From assembly GCA_000169395.1 (NCBI GenBank), contig AAXZ01000004.1, forward strand, positions 124,001 through 188,000: a DNA stretch of 64,000 nucleotides, read 5' to 3'. A program made the translations under genes and the position numbers. The number at the start of each line of letters is the position of its first letter. Position 1 is the stretch's first letter. This document shows positions 35,696 through 45,434 of this stretch, piece by piece. The notes under the pieces were generated by a model. The model was not told the origin of the DNA. It saw only the letters and a program-made list of their open reading frames with translations, and did no database searches. This DNA is from Rhodobacteraceae bacterium HTCC2150 (GTDB lineage: Bacteria; Pseudomonadota; Alphaproteobacteria; Rhodobacterales; Rhodobacteraceae).

Positions 35696-36480
35696 TAAAA
35701 CGCGGCCTTCGTGAATAGGCGGCAAAAGTTTTCGGTGGTTTGGGCGGCGAATTCTTCTAGGGATACGCCAAAAACATCGGCGCCAACGCGGGCCGTGTGG
35801 GCCGTATAAGCTGGCTCATTTCGTTTGCCACGAAAGGGCGGGGGGGCCAAATAAGGCGCGTCAGTTTCCACCAATATGCGATCAATGGGGGCAGAGGCAA
35901 ATATATCGCGAACATCCTGTGATTTTGGAAATGTCGCAATGCCCGACATGGACAGGTAAAATCCCAAATCAAGCGCTGCTTTGGCCAATTCTGGGGATGA
36001 AGAAAAACAATGCATGACACATGTATATGCGCCATTTGCATATTCTTCACTTAATATGCGCGCCATATCTTCATCGGCTGCACGCGCATGAATAATCAAC
36101 GGCAATCCAGTTTCCCGTGCCGCCGCAATATGAATGCGCAGGCTTTCTTTTTGCAAATCCGCACTGTCGGCTGTGTAGTGATAATCCAGACCTGTTTCAC
36201 CTATGCCTACACATTTCGGATGTTCATTCAGCGCGATCAATTCATCCACAGTAACCAGCGGCTGTTTTGTAACACTCATCGGATGGGTGCCCGCCGCAAA
36301 ATAAACTGGCGCATAGGTTTCGGCCAATTCTTGAACGCGCGGCAGGTTTTCCAGTTGTGTACAAATCGTGACCATGCGTTTGACGCCAGCCGCCTCTGCG
36401 CGCGCAATCAACGCCTCGTGCTCGCCATCAAAGTCTGGGAAATCCAAGTGGCAGTGGCTGTCAACAATAGTGAGCGTCAT
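35695..36480 (-). CDS. TatD family metal-dependent hydrolase
   Basis: 261 residues from ATG 36480; the open frame beyond reads into holB. It has the metal ligands in DSHCHLDF at the N-terminus, the glutamate in GETGLDYHY, histidines in IIHARAA and MHCFSS, and the aspartate in ETDAPYLAP. TatD enzymes are DNases, exonucleases or D-aminoacyl deacylase-like enzymes. It lies in the holB-tatD-MBL operon. Confidence 0.92.
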   Translation of the reverse strand: MTLTIVDSHCHLDFPDFDGEHEALIARAEAAGVKRMVTICTQLENLPRVQELAETYAPVYFAAGTHPMSVTKQPLVTVDELIALNEHPKCVGIGETGLDYHYTADSADLQKESLRIHIAAARETGLPLIIHARAADEDMARILSEEYANGAYTCVMHCFSSSPELAKAALDLGFYLSMSGIATFPKSQDVRDIFASAPIDRILVETDAPYLAPPPFRGKRNEPAYTAHTARVGADVFGVSLEEFAAQTTENFCRLFTKAAF

Positions 36481-36502
36481 GGGCGGGCCTTTTCCGGCGA
36501 AG

Positions 36503-37615
36503 TTATCGGGCGATCCGCGCCGCCGTGTTGTCAATTTTTATCAACATATCAAGGATCAAGGCAGCAGGGTCAAGGTTGACTGCACGCCCATGTTTGCCGC
36601 GTGCCCCTAATTCGGCGGCAAGTTTGGCCCAATCCCGGGCTGCCGTAACGTTTGGGCAAAGCCGCGACATCAATCCAGCCTCACCATTTACGGCCTCTGG
36701 TGCAGGGCCTGCAACGCCGGTCCTTGCCAATCGGGCGAGGAATAAATCGATCAAACGAAATAGAAGCGCTTGTTTTTCTTCGGCGCCACGCGCGCTGGCA
36801 GCCTCGGCAAATTTGATTGCGATGGAACGATCAAGGGGGCCTTTTGAAAACATGCTTAACAAGGTTTCATAAATCGCTAAGCCACCTGCGGTGTCCAGTT
36901 CCAAGGCTTGTCCTACGGAACCTGAAGACATCTCACCCAACGCAGCTGGATTTTCCAATTTGTCAGGATGCGCACCTGTCAAAGCAAACGCCATGTCATC
37001 GGTACCAAGTGGGGCGCACCGCAAAATTCGACAGCGTGAACGGATCGTTGGCAATAATCCAGCGGGTTGATGACAGATCAACAACATTACCACGTCTTTT
37101 GGTGGCTCTTCCAAAAGTTTAAGCAAGGCGTTTGCCGCGTTGGTGTTCATTTCATCCATACAATCAACGATTAAAACACGGCGGCCACCGTCACTTGCAG
37201 ATAGCTCAAAGAATGATTTTAGGCGACGTACCTCATCGACAGTAATTTCGGCACGTAGCTTTTCGGTTTTTGCATTAAATGGACGACGCAGCAAAAACAG
37301 TCTTGGTTCTGAGAGGGCCTCTAGTCGGGCAAGGGCAGGGGCGTCTTGTGGTGCATCCAGTGATTTTGGTGCTTCTGGTGCACCAAACATGCCGCCATCG
37401 TCCTCAACAACTGTCATCAAAAAGCGCGTTATGCGCCATGCCAAGGTTGCCTTACCAATACCGCGTGGTCCTGTGATCAACCATGCATGGTGCAAACGAT
37501 CAGAATTATAGGCTGACAAGAACTCAGCCTCGGCGGGTTCCTGACCAAAAAGATGTTTGGTGTGTCTGGGATGAGGCAGGTCAAGAATGCGATCGGGTTC
37601 GGGAAGATCGCTCAT
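36503..37615 (-). CDS. holB: DNA polymerase III subunit delta prime
   Basis: 370 residues, AAA+ clamp-loader fold. GPRGIGKATLAWRITRFL is the Walker A region (the P-loop lysine is kept), ILRGAP-type sensor segments follow, and VDEVRRLKSFFELSASDGGRRVLIVDCMDEMNTNAANALLKLLEEPP carries the DELTA' signature. It loads the beta clamp as part of the replisome. It overlaps the tmk stop by four bases, a common alphaproteobacterial pair. Confidence 0.92.
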   Translation of the reverse strand: MSDLPEPDRILDLPHPRHTKHLFGQEPAEAEFLSAYNSDRLHHAWLITGPRGIGKATLAWRITRFLMTVVEDDGGMFGAPEAPKSLDAPQDAPALARLEALSEPRLFLLRRPFNAKTEKLRAEITVDEVRRLKSFFELSASDGGRRVLIVDCMDEMNTNAANALLKLLEEPPKDVVMLLICHQPAGLLPTIRSRCRILRCAPLGTDDMAFALTGAHPDKLENPAALGEMSSGSVGQALELDTAGGLAIYETLLSMFSKGPLDRSIAIKFAEAASARGAEEKQALLFRLIDLFLARLARTGVAGPAPEAVNGEAGLMSRLCPNVTAARDWAKLAAELGARGKHGRAVNLDPAALILDMLIKIDNTAARIAR

Positions 37616-38241
37616 TCAAATACTGCCGTTATGTCAGCTGAAACGGCATCAATACCGCGTGAGCCGTCGATAAGACGACAGCGATCTGGGTAATCTTTGG
37701 CTAGGTCTAAAAAACCTTGCCGTAAACGTTCTTGAAAATCCAATCCGAAATCCTCGAACCTGTCTTCGCCGGATTTGCGGGCCAACCCACGCGAAAGGGC
37801 GGCAACTGGGTCCATATCAATGATGAAGGTCATATCTGGTTCAACACCAATCATTTGGGCGTGAAGTGCATCCACAATACCGCGCAGGTCGCCCCGTGTT
37901 GCGCCTTGATAAACCCGCGTTGAATCGGCAAATCGGTCTGAAACAACCCATTTTCCGGCGGCGAGTGCTGGTATGATGGTTTTTTCTAAGTGATCTCGGC
38001 GCGCAGCGGTGAATAACAAGATTTCTGTCTCAGCGGACCAACGATCTGGGTCACCTTCGACCAGAAGGCGCCTAATTTCTTCGGCGCCCGCACTGCCACC
38101 GGGTTCGCGCGTGTGAATAACGTCATGACCCAAGGATGTTAAATGCGCGACCAGACGTTTTGCCTGTGTGGATTTCCCCGACCCATCGATTCCTTCAAAG
38201 GTAATGAATTGCCGTTTGGTTATTTTCTGGACGGATGTCAT
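37612..38241 (-). CDS. tmk: thymidylate kinase
   Basis: 209 residues: P-loop FEGIDGSGKSTQ, the DR(Y/F) motif in VSDRFADST, and an acidic lid. It phosphorylates dTMP to dTDP. It follows the carboxypeptidase gene by one base and is coupled to holB. Confidence 0.94.
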   Translation of the reverse strand: MTSVQKITKRQFITFEGIDGSGKSTQAKRLVAHLTSLGHDVIHTREPGGSAGAEEIRRLLVEGDPDRWSAETEILLFTAARRDHLEKTIIPALAAGKWVVSDRFADSTRVYQGATRGDLRGIVDALHAQMIGVEPDMTFIIDMDPVAALSRGLARKSGEDRFEDFGLDFQERLRQGFLDLAKDYPDRCRLIDGSRGIDAVSADITAVFE

Positions 38242-38242
38242 A

Positions 38243-39400
38243 TCAGCTGGCTGGATCTGGTTCGGATGCCCAGTATTGTTGTTTTAGTTTGGCAGCACCC
38301 GTTGTGATGCGCGTCATGAAACCACCGCTTTGAACCGCATCTTTGGCCACAAGTGGAAAGGATTGATCGGTTAAACCTTCACGCTTGATCACCAGTTTAC
38401 CCAATTCTTGACCGGCAGAAACAGGGGCCTGAATGGGGCCGTGGTATTCAACGAGGGCATTCAATTTATCACTACCAACAACAGGCAATAGCAATTCAAT
38501 CGGTGCGGCGGGAACCAAAGCGACCTTAGTAACCTCACCCATCCAAACAGGGGCATCCGTAATAATGTCGTCAGGTGTTGCGATGGTTTTTTGAATAAAC
38601 TGGCGCAATGCCCAGTTTGTAATGCGTTCTGATTCTGATGCACGCAAACTTGCGCTGTCTAATCCGGAAACAACGAATACAACGCGACGCTTTCCTTGCA
38701 CGGCAGATCCAACCAACCCATAGCCCGCTTCATTTGTATGGCCAGTTTTCAGACCATCAGCACCAATACCAAGGGCAAGCAGCGGGTTGCGGTTTCTATG
38801 GTTGTCAGGCACGCGCCCATCAAAAGCGAAGGATTTCTGGCTGAAATATGGGTAAAACTGCGGAAATTCAGTAATCAGCCGAACAGCAAGTGTGCCCAAA
38901 TCATGTGTGCTCATTTTTTGCAAAGGATGTGGCCAACCGGACGCATTGCCAAATGTTGAATTATTCATACCTAAGGAACGTGCACGTTCTGTCATTAGCT
39001 GTGCAAACTCTTCTTCGCCGCCGGCCAGTCCTTCGGCGACAACGACACAAGCGTCATTTCCAGATTGAACAATGATCCCTTGAATAAGCTCTTCAGTGGT
39101 TGGGCGGTCACGTTTGTCCAAATACATGGATGATCCACCCATGTCTTGGGCACGTTGACTGACACGCCATGTATCAGACAGCGAAACGCGACCATCAACC
39201 AAGGCCTCAAACAACATGTTCAGTGTCATTAGTTTTGACATTGATGCAGGTGGCAAAGGAATATCAGCGTCTTTGGATAACAAAACGGTGCCGCTTGAAA
39301 CATCAATCACAAAGGCGGATCGGGCAGGGGTGGCAAAATTCTGTGCCAAAAGAGGGGCTGCAATCATCCACAACAAAGTGGCAAATACGAAGTGTCGCAT
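38243..39400 (-). CDS. D-alanyl-D-alanine carboxypeptidase (PBP5/6 family)
   Basis: 385 residues with a signal peptide (FATLLWMIAAPLLAQ). The three penicillin-binding motifs are SMSK (nucleophile serine), SGN and KTG, in order. A C-terminal beta-sandwich and a short amphipathic end follow. It trims the terminal D-alanine of peptidoglycan pentapeptides in the periplasm. One base separates it from the SPOR gene upstream. Confidence 0.93.
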   Translation of the reverse strand: MRHFVFATLLWMIAAPLLAQNFATPARSAFVIDVSSGTVLLSKDADIPLPPASMSKLMTLNMLFEALVDGRVSLSDTWRVSQRAQDMGGSSMYLDKRDRPTTEELIQGIIVQSGNDACVVVAEGLAGGEEEFAQLMTERARSLGMNNSTFGNASGWPHPLQKMSTHDLGTLAVRLITEFPQFYPYFSQKSFAFDGRVPDNHRNRNPLLALGIGADGLKTGHTNEAGYGLVGSAVQGKRRVVFVVSGLDSASLRASESERITNWALRQFIQKTIATPDDIITDAPVWMGEVTKVALVPAAPIELLLPVVGSDKLNALVEYHGPIQAPVSAGQELGKLVIKREGLTDQSFPLVAKDAVQSGGFMTRITTGAAKLKQQYWASEPDPAS

Positions 39401-39401
39401 C

Positions 39402-40319
39402 TTAACCTTTCACAGAATAAGCGTCCGAATACCCAAGCGCCTTGATTGATTTAAGCAAAATGCCGCGTTCAATGGCTGTTGCCGCAGGGCCAACAATGAC
39501 CCGCCAAAATGTTTTGCCATTACTGGTTTGTTTTTTCACTGTTGGCACCATGCCAGCCTTGCGCAGCGATTCACCCGTTTTCTTGGCGTTGGCTTCGACC
39601 GAATAAAAACCGATTTGCACGTAAGGTTTGCTTAGTAAAATGGATTTTTGTTCTTTCGGCTTAGGCGCGGGGGCAGCAGCCACAGGTTTCGCAGCTGAGG
39701 GCGCGTCAGGTTCCAAGTCACCATCAATGCGCGCAAGGGCGGCGGAGGCGGTGGCAACCGGATCTAAGGTTGTTTCCTCAACGCCCGCTGGTGCGGTAAG
39801 TACTTGTGTTTCTGGGTTTATTTCTTCGACTTCAGGCGCTACTTCTTCACGTCGCAACGCGGTTACGTTCAAATTGGCAGGTTTTCCCGCCGTCAAACTC
39901 AATGCTTCGGCGGCATCAGAAGAAACTTGTAAGGTTGGGCCTGGGTTGTCGCGTTCGCGGCGAAAAAGCGCACCGATAACAAATTTTCCATTCGCTTCAT
40001 TGCGAACGATCACCCGTTCGGGATCCGTTACGGTTGGATGGGCTACCCAAACACCACCAAGTGACGGGCGGCCATCCCAAAGACCGGGTTCGGTAACTTG
40101 GAATACATCCGGTGCCTCAACATCACGTTCGACAAGCTTGGTTTTAGTGCTGCGGGCGTTGTTGGTCCCTGATTCTGAGTTCTTTTGAAGGAAATTGGGC
40201 ATCTTCGCCCCTTCTTCGCATGCAGATAATCCAAGGGCGATGCTGAAAATCAGCCCAGATTGAATGCCAAACCGCTGAATTTTCGCTCGTGCCATAGATG
40301 GCCCCATATTTTTTTTCAT
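39402..40319 (-). CDS. SPOR-domain lipoprotein
   Basis: Start taken at ATG 40319 (305 residues); ATG 40295 is an alternative. A signal with lipobox LSAC precedes a low-complexity linker rich in A, P and E (about 120-230), and the last 75 residues form a SPOR domain (YVQIGFYSVEANAKKTGESL). SPOR domains bind denuded peptidoglycan at division sites. The gene leads the carboxypeptidase-tmk-holB cluster, which fits a cell-wall role. Confidence 0.88.
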   Translation of the reverse strand: MKKNMGPSMARAKIQRFGIQSGLIFSIALGLSACEEGAKMPNFLQKNSESGTNNARSTKTKLVERDVEAPDVFQVTEPGLWDGRPSLGGVWVAHPTVTDPERVIVRNEANGKFVIGALFRRERDNPGPTLQVSSDAAEALSLTAGKPANLNVTALRREEVAPEVEEINPETQVLTAPAGVEETTLDPVATASAALARIDGDLEPDAPSAAKPVAAAPAPKPKEQKSILLSKPYVQIGFYSVEANAKKTGESLRKAGMVPTVKKQTSNGKTFWRVIVGPAATAIERGILLKSIKALGYSDAYSVKG

Positions 40320-40499
40320 TGCCTGTTTTCCTGTCCGAATTCGCGTTCGAAACTTGATTTTTAAGGCGTATCGTCCCCGCCATTTGCGCAATCATAGCCA
40401 TGCAAATCGCCTATGGGAAGCCATTGCGACAAAATTGGCGGAAAATGGCGTGAAAACCGTCTTGTAGCCGACGAAACCTTTCGCTAGAGAGGGGAAGTC

Positions 40500-40589
40500 G
40501 GAGGAGTGGCAGAGTGGTTGAATGCACCGGTCTTGAAAACCGACGTAGGTGAAAGTCTACCGTGGGTTCGAATCCCACCTCCTCCGCCA
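40500..40589 (+). tRNA. tRNA-Ser (anticodon UGA)
   Basis: The acceptor GGAGGAG (40500-40506) pairs with CTCCTCC (40579-40585), then discriminator G and an encoded CCA (40587-40589). The anticodon loop CTTGAAA places TGA at 40534-40536. The long variable arm (GTAGGTGAAAGTCTAC) and the T-loop GTTCGAATC are class II features. It marks the end of the core region; its own 3' end is not repeated downstream. Confidence 0.97.
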
Positions 40590-41152
40590 TTACCCTAAAT
40601 TTGTTTTAAAGCAAATATTTAAGGGGTATACGGCCAAGTATTTTACCCTATATGTTTACCCTAGGCTTTGCTGGATTTGACCACGATCGTTACGTCAGCA
40701 ATATTTGGCTCATCGAGGCAATTAAATACCTGCATCGGCGAATCTCGAACTGTAAGAGTTCTGAGGTCGAATCGCTTAGTGTTGATGTGGTAGTCTATTC
40801 GCAATGTGATGCGGTACCCCCTGAGAGCTCACATGAGGCTCACACAGACCCTTAAGTTATTTTTGCTAGGTGTTCGTAGTTAATGGCCTCAATGGCGCTG
40901 CGGGGGTCTTTTATGTGTTATTGTGGCGTGTGGAAATTTCACTTTTGGGCATGGTGCACAAATAAACAGTAATTTCTTAAAAAGTAGTTATGCGTCAATT
41001 GCCCCTGAGAGCCCATATAAGTCGCGTACAAGCCCTTGAGTGTATTAGGGTCTTGCTCTGAGGTTCCTTTTCTCATTACTGTGAGTGGTAGCTTAAGCGA
41101 GCACTTGGGGTGGTACTAAAGCGTGGCAGGTCGGGTCCAAGACCTGGGCGTA
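40590..41152. other. non-coding stretch between tRNA-Ser and the first tRNA-half repeat
   Basis: About 560 bases without a convincing gene; a 67-codon frame at 40652 has no ribosome site. Three copies of TTACCCTA occur at 40590-40661. A degenerate repeat starting CCCCTGAGAGC occurs near 40808 and 41000 and ends in CCCTT-AGT both times. It reads like decayed mobile DNA, perhaps the right end of a lost element. Confidence 0.4.
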
Positions 41153-41153
41153 A

Positions 41154-41201
41154 TTATTTGTAATCAGTAGGTCCGCAGTTCGAGTCCGTGTGGGGGCACC
41201 A
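41154..41201 (+). repeat. 3' half of a tRNA-Thr(UGU)-like gene, putative attachment site 1
   Basis: From the anticodon loop (TTTGTAA) onward the sequence looks like a tRNA: anticodon stem ATCAGTAGG, T-loop GTTCGAGTC and acceptor TGGGGGC-A-CCA. No D-arm or 5' acceptor lies upstream, so only the 3' half exists here. Its last 19 bases recur exactly at 55073-55091 and 17 of them at 58964-58980. Identity of the tRNA is inferred from the anticodon loop. Confidence 0.7.
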
Positions 41202-41217
41202 GAATCGGCTTGAATTT

Positions 41218-41270
41218 CCCATAAAATCATAGATTATCAGTTATAATCAGAGATACGGGGTCATTTTACG
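41218..41270 (+). repeat. 53-bp direct repeat, copy 1 (integrase leader)
   Basis: It contains ATAGATTATCAGTTATAATCAG and ends in CATTTTACG. A copy with only a few differences is at 55108-55160, also just after an attachment repeat and before an integrase start. Probably an integrase arm-binding or promoter region. Confidence 0.75.
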
Positions 41271-41458
41271 AGGTTGTTTACGGGGTTGTTCAGCATAGTT
41301 CTGAAGATACTTACTCAGCACTGCTTCGGCTGGAAACTACCTCGTCGTTTTTTGACAGAAACGTCACAGACTGACTACGATACGTCAGAAACGGATATAC
41401 GGTTCCTCGCAAAACAACCTCTTATGGTTTACATCAAAACCAGCCAATGGAGTTATCA

Positions 41459-42757
41459 ATGTCCAAGACTAGCCAAGACAAGCTTCCGCAGTACGTTTAT
41501 CGGACACCTTTTGGGGTCTACCGTCTGCGTAGGAACGTCCCGAAAGACATCGTGGAAGTGTCGGGTCGCAAGCTCTGGTACAAGGTGCTGGGCAAAGATT
41601 ACAAAGATGCAATGCGTGCTTACTCGACAGCCTTGCTGGAGTTTGACCGCTTTGTTGCCACCTATCGGAATGAAGCACCTGTGCGTGATGCGGCCCTTGC
41701 GATTGTTTCTTCTGAGTACGGTGAAGAGGCGATGCTACAGCTTGCCAGAGGTCAGGTTGATGAGAACTTAGACTTCGCGCTGATGGACTTGTCCGACAAG
41801 GTCGAAGGAAAGGTCTCGAAGGAAGTCCAAGCAGTGATACATTCGGGTGTGTTGCCAGAGGCTCCGCTGTCTATTGCTGAGTGTATTGACCGCCACTACA
41901 CCTACAAAAAATCAGGTATTGAAGATAAGGACCGCCTTGTTCGGAACCTTGGGGAGCGTGCTAAGACCTATCTCACCGAAGCTTTGGGCAGACAGGCTGT
42001 GTATGAGACCCCTGTCGAGACCCTGACAAGGAAAGACAGCAACCGCTATCGTGACCTGCTCTTGTCTAAGATGAAGCCTAACTCCGTTAAGCGTTTGATG
42101 GGTCATACTGCGACTGCTCTAAACTTCTGTATCAAGGAAGACGACCTGAACACTCGCAACCCGTTTCAAGGTGTCATTATCAAGGATGCAGGGTCCACCA
42201 AAGATGACCGCCTACCGTTGTCTAAGGAAGACATCTACGAGCTTAACAACGCCTTTGATGCCCCTGATGATGTCACTGCGCTGTGGACTACCTTGCGGGA
42301 TACAGGTGCGCGTCTGTCAGAGATAGTCTATCTGGCTGTTGGGGATGTAGACCTGCAGGATAAGTCCGTAGCTATCCGTCCAAACGCTTTCAGAGATAGC
42401 CTGAAGACTGCTTCCTCGGAGCGCACTATACCTCTGTCCGACAGGGCTCTGAATGCTCTACAGCTGTTGCGTCAGGGTAAGGAAGATAATGACCCAATCT
42501 TCACTCGCTATGCCCGTCCAAGAGGTGCTGACAGTGCGTCTCAGATGTTGATGAAGCGTCTGCGTAAGGTCGTCAAAGACCCTAAGAAAACCCTGCACTC
42601 CTTACGTCACTCTATGAAGGATGCGTTGCGTAACTCTGGCTGTCCAGAAGAACTTGGCAAGGCTTTGCTAGGACACTCTGATGGCTCTGTCGCTTCGCGC
42701 TATGGCTCCGGTTATACTCTGGATGTGATGCGTGAGGCTCTGGCGAAGGCTTGGTAG
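41459..42757 (+). CDS. tyrosine recombinase / phage-type integrase of element A
   Basis: ATG 41459 lies six bases after GGAG. The 432 residues have an N-terminal arm/SAM-like part and a C-terminal catalytic domain with R (DTGARLSEIVYL), H-x-x-R (HSLRHSMKD), H (LLGHSDGS) and the nucleophile Y (ASRYGSGY). It should integrate element A at the tRNA-like site just upstream. The start MSKT recurs in the integrase remnant of element B at 55369. Confidence 0.9.
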   Translation: MSKTSQDKLPQYVYRTPFGVYRLRRNVPKDIVEVSGRKLWYKVLGKDYKDAMRAYSTALLEFDRFVATYRNEAPVRDAALAIVSSEYGEEAMLQLARGQVDENLDFALMDLSDKVEGKVSKEVQAVIHSGVLPEAPLSIAECIDRHYTYKKSGIEDKDRLVRNLGERAKTYLTEALGRQAVYETPVETLTRKDSNRYRDLLLSKMKPNSVKRLMGHTATALNFCIKEDDLNTRNPFQGVIIKDAGSTKDDRLPLSKEDIYELNNAFDAPDDVTALWTTLRDTGARLSEIVYLAVGDVDLQDKSVAIRPNAFRDSLKTASSERTIPLSDRALNALQLLRQGKEDNDPIFTRYARPRGADSASQMLMKRLRKVVKDPKKTLHSLRHSMKDALRNSGCPEELGKALLGHSDGSVASRYGSGYTLDVMREALAKAW

Positions 42758-42793
42758 GCAAGTAGGCTAGTAGGCTAGTAGGCTAGTAGGCAC
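42754..42793. repeat. tandem 8-bp repeat
   Basis: Five units of GTAGGCTA (first and last slightly changed) run from the integrase stop codon into the intergenic space. The stop TAG is itself part of the first unit. Confidence 0.8.
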
Positions 42794-42801
42794 ATAGGTT
42801 T

Positions 42802-43482
42802 TTACTTTCTTTTTAGGACGATGAGTTCCCATCGGTCGTCGGGATGTTCTTCTCGCCCAACGGGGTTGCGGACATCAGTCTGAATGTCCAACTTTAAGCG
42901 TTCTTCAAGAACAGGGCTTAGAATGGACAATCCCCCCGAAAGCTCAAAGTCCAAACTCTGTCCACGCCCTTTAGACCCTCTGCCAGAGTAGACCCTGCTT
43001 ACATCATCATCTCTGTTCTGGCGGTCTGATCCTGACAGGAGGTGGCTTGGACGGATACACGCACGGTTATTACATTGATGTCTGACGAACTCTTCGGTCT
43101 CCAAGAAGATGCCATTATAGACCATAAAGTTGAACCGATATGTGTCGGTTTCTATTCGGTGGTGTTTTCCAAGAGATACACAGGTTACGTCTGGCTGACT
43201 TGGGGTTCCAAGCTCCCAACATTTTCCCGCCGAGGCTAAGTCCTGAATATGTTGTTTTGGTTCTCGCTTTACCTTCTTTGCCTTTGTGAGCTTTTCTCCC
43301 ATCACCCTAACAGCGTCTTGTGAGTGCTTCTCGAACAGTAGGGTGTAGGCGTCCCGATTTGGTGTTCGGAGTTCTTCGTGGAGAATACCTCTGTCCCAGC
43401 CCAACAAGTTCCTTCTTGCTGTTCTCTTGAAATCCCCAACGGTGCTGTCACCTTGGTCAAGGTCAGGGAGGTCACTTGTCAT
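42802..43482 (-). CDS. HNH endonuclease-like protein
   Basis: 226 residues. Near 130-160 the pattern [19 protein letters not shown]...N-x2-D matches phage-type HNH nucleases (H-x2-C, C-x2-P-x-HL, N-x-D). The first 90 residues are basic and may bind DNA. It overlaps the end of a truncated upstream gene by 11 bases, so the two once formed an operon. A stand-alone or homing nuclease of element A is likely; its target is unknown. Confidence 0.65.
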   Translation of the reverse strand: MTSDLPDLDQGDSTVGDFKRTARRNLLGWDRGILHEELRTPNRDAYTLLFEKHSQDAVRVMGEKLTKAKKVKREPKQHIQDLASAGKCWELGTPSQPDVTCVSLGKHHRIETDTYRFNFMVYNGIFLETEEFVRHQCNNRACIRPSHLLSGSDRQNRDDDVSRVYSGRGSKGRGQSLDFELSGGLSILSPVLEERLKLDIQTDVRNPVGREEHPDDRWELIVLKRK

Positions 43483-43615
43483 TCAGCAGGTTTCTTATGC
43501 GGATTATCTGGGCAGAAATAGGCTCATACCCTGCTTCAATCTTCTTCTTACCCTTTGGTTTTGGGTCGTCCACTCTATCTATGACGACTGATCGGAAGCT
43601 ACCTTCGAGCCAGAA
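43472..43615 (-). pseudogene. 3' end of an unknown gene truncated by IS66
   Basis: About 45 codons remain in frame (ending [14 protein letters not shown]), translationally overlapping the HNH gene. The rest has been replaced by the IS66 remnant, where the frame turns into the reverse strand of the transposase. No family can be recognised from this tail. Confidence 0.5.
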
Positions 43616-44999
43616 TACGCATCGATTTGGGTCAAAGGCTGAAGGCATCGACCAGCTGCAATTGCGACTTGAAGACGAAGAAGTGGCAGAGGCTGCCAGC
43701 GCACCGTCGGAGCCGCCCCAGAACGCCGATGGCGACACAATGGCTAAGCCTAAGCGTAGACCCTTGCCTGATCACCTGCCACGCGTCGAGCAGCTGTTGT
43801 CTGTCGGCGATGCCTGCACCGACTGCGGTGGTGCACTACGCGAACTTGGACGTGATACAACCGATGAGTTGGAATACATTCCCGGCCGTTTTGTTGTGAA
43901 CCAGATCATCCGTCGCCGCATGGCCTGCAAGGATTGTGACTGCATCAGCCAAGCACCAATGCCATCTCGCCCTATTGAGAAAGGCATACCCGGCCCAGGG
44001 TTCTTAGCTCATGTGCTGATCAACAAATACATGGATCACCTGCCACTATACCGCCAAGCGCAAATCTTCGCCCGCGAAGGTTTACACATGGATCGTTCCA
44101 CACTGGCGGGGTGGGTCGGTAAAGTTGCCGCACTGCTGCAACCACTGGCCGAGGCCATCAAGCGGTATGTGCTCTCCGGTCAGGCCATCTTTGCCGATGA
44201 TACGCCCGTCAAGATGTTGGCCCCTGGCAATGGTAAAACAAAGACAGCTCGCTTCTGGGCCTACGGGCGAGATGAGCGCCCTTGGGGCAGCGATGCACCC
44301 CCAGCTGCTTGGTATGAGTTCACGCCAGACCGCAAAGGCATCCGCCCCAGCCAGCATCTCAAGGACTATCGGGGTTGGATGCACGCTGATGGATACGCAG
44401 GGTTCGAAGAGCTGTATCGTTCGGGCCAGATCAAGGAAGTGGCCTGCATGGCCCACATCCGCCGTAAGTTCGTGGATGTGTTCAAGTCCCAAGGGTCGCA
44501 TGTTGCAGAGCAAGCCATCCAGCGCATCGCGCAGCTCTATGCGGTCGAGAAAGAAGCACGAGGATCTCCGCCAGATCAGCGCGTCGCACTCCGGCGGCAA
44601 AAAGCAAAGCCTATTCTCGATGATCTGGAAAGCTGGCTGCAAAGCGAACTGCCCAAGCTGTCGGGCAAAACGCCATTGGCCAATGCCATCAGATATGCTC
44701 TGACCCGCATGAAGCGGCTGCGCGACTATTTGGACCACGGCTTTCTGGAGCTGGACAACAACACCGCAGAACGTTCCATGCGCGGCATCGCCATTGGCCG
44801 CAAAAACTACATGTTCGTGGGCTCCGAGCGCGGCGGCAATTCCGCAGCCATCATCTACACACTCATGGAAACCGCCAAGCTCAACAAGGTTGACCCGCAG
44901 GCGTGGTTAACCGATGTCCTCGCCCGTATTGCCGACCACAAGATCAACAGGATTGATGAGCTGCTGCCGTGGAACTATAAGGGGTAAATGGACGCTTAC
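43616..44999 (+). mobile_element. IS66 family remnant, left end missing
   Basis: It holds most of the tnpC transposase gene plus the right terminal sequence TGGACGCTTAC ending at 44999, which is characteristic of IS66. The left inverted repeat and the accessory genes tnpA and tnpB are absent. The junction lies near 43615, inside the truncated minus-strand gene. Confidence 0.82.
43620..44987 (+). pseudogene. IS66 transposase TnpC, 5'-truncated
   Basis: The recognisable protein begins at [20 protein letters not shown], well inside the usual TnpC. It then has the zinc-binding C-x2-C part (ACTDCGG, CKDCD), the DDE core with [21 protein letters not shown] and the E of [11 protein letters not shown], and the C-terminal tail to LPWNYKG. 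An open frame extends to 43476 but the first 48 codons are host-side sequence. Without its N-terminus it is probably inactive. Confidence 0.85.
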
Positions 45000-45434
45000 T
45001 TTGCAGGTACCTCGCGTATGCTAGGTCTATCGGTTCCATTAAGGGATATCTAGCGGCTGCTAAGGTTACAGCGAGCACTATCACCACTCCAGGCTGTCAA
45101 AATGCTTTGGCGTTTGGATTCTTTGATTGCCCTCGACTAAGAGCAAAATTGAACATCGAAATTTGCCGCGTTTATTTCCGATCGCTACATACCTCGCGAT
45201 CATAGATGGGCAATGGACATAATGCGGCAGTTGGAAAGAATCTGTACGTCAGTCCGGCTACGGTAAGTTGGCTATCCCGAACGGCTTGGAACGTTTTCCG
45301 TGACGAGGATGAAATCCCTGCTTCCAGCGACCTGAGTAACCAAATCAAGGATACAATTCCTGCGGGCGAGAACTTGAGTGTCATTTGCTCTACCGACACA
45401 TCGGGGTATCGATCACGGTTATGCACCTTTACCA
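45000..45434. other. region without a supported gene
   Basis: Two overlapping open frames (plus 45206-45577, minus 45172-45435) compete here. The plus one reads plausibly (GENLSVICSTDTSGYRSRLC) but has a stop directly before its ATG and runs into the next gene on the other strand. This is probably the eroded remains of an earlier gene. Confidence 0.35.

Noticed and set aside
39628-40188. 186-codon plus-strand frame
   Set aside because: Antisense shadow of the A/P/E-rich linker of the SPOR lipoprotein gene.
40500-40589. tRNA-Ser as the attachment site of the island
   Set aside because: Its 3' end (CCTCCTCCGCCA) is not repeated anywhere to the right that I could find. The repeated end TGGGGGCACCA belongs to a different tRNA.
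41274-41771. 165-codon open frame before the first integrase
   Set aside because: Overlaps the integrase start in another frame; the integrase has the ribosome site and motifs.
42754-42793. Short CRISPR-like array
   Set aside because: Units are 8 bp and directly adjacent with no spacers; no cas genes in the window.
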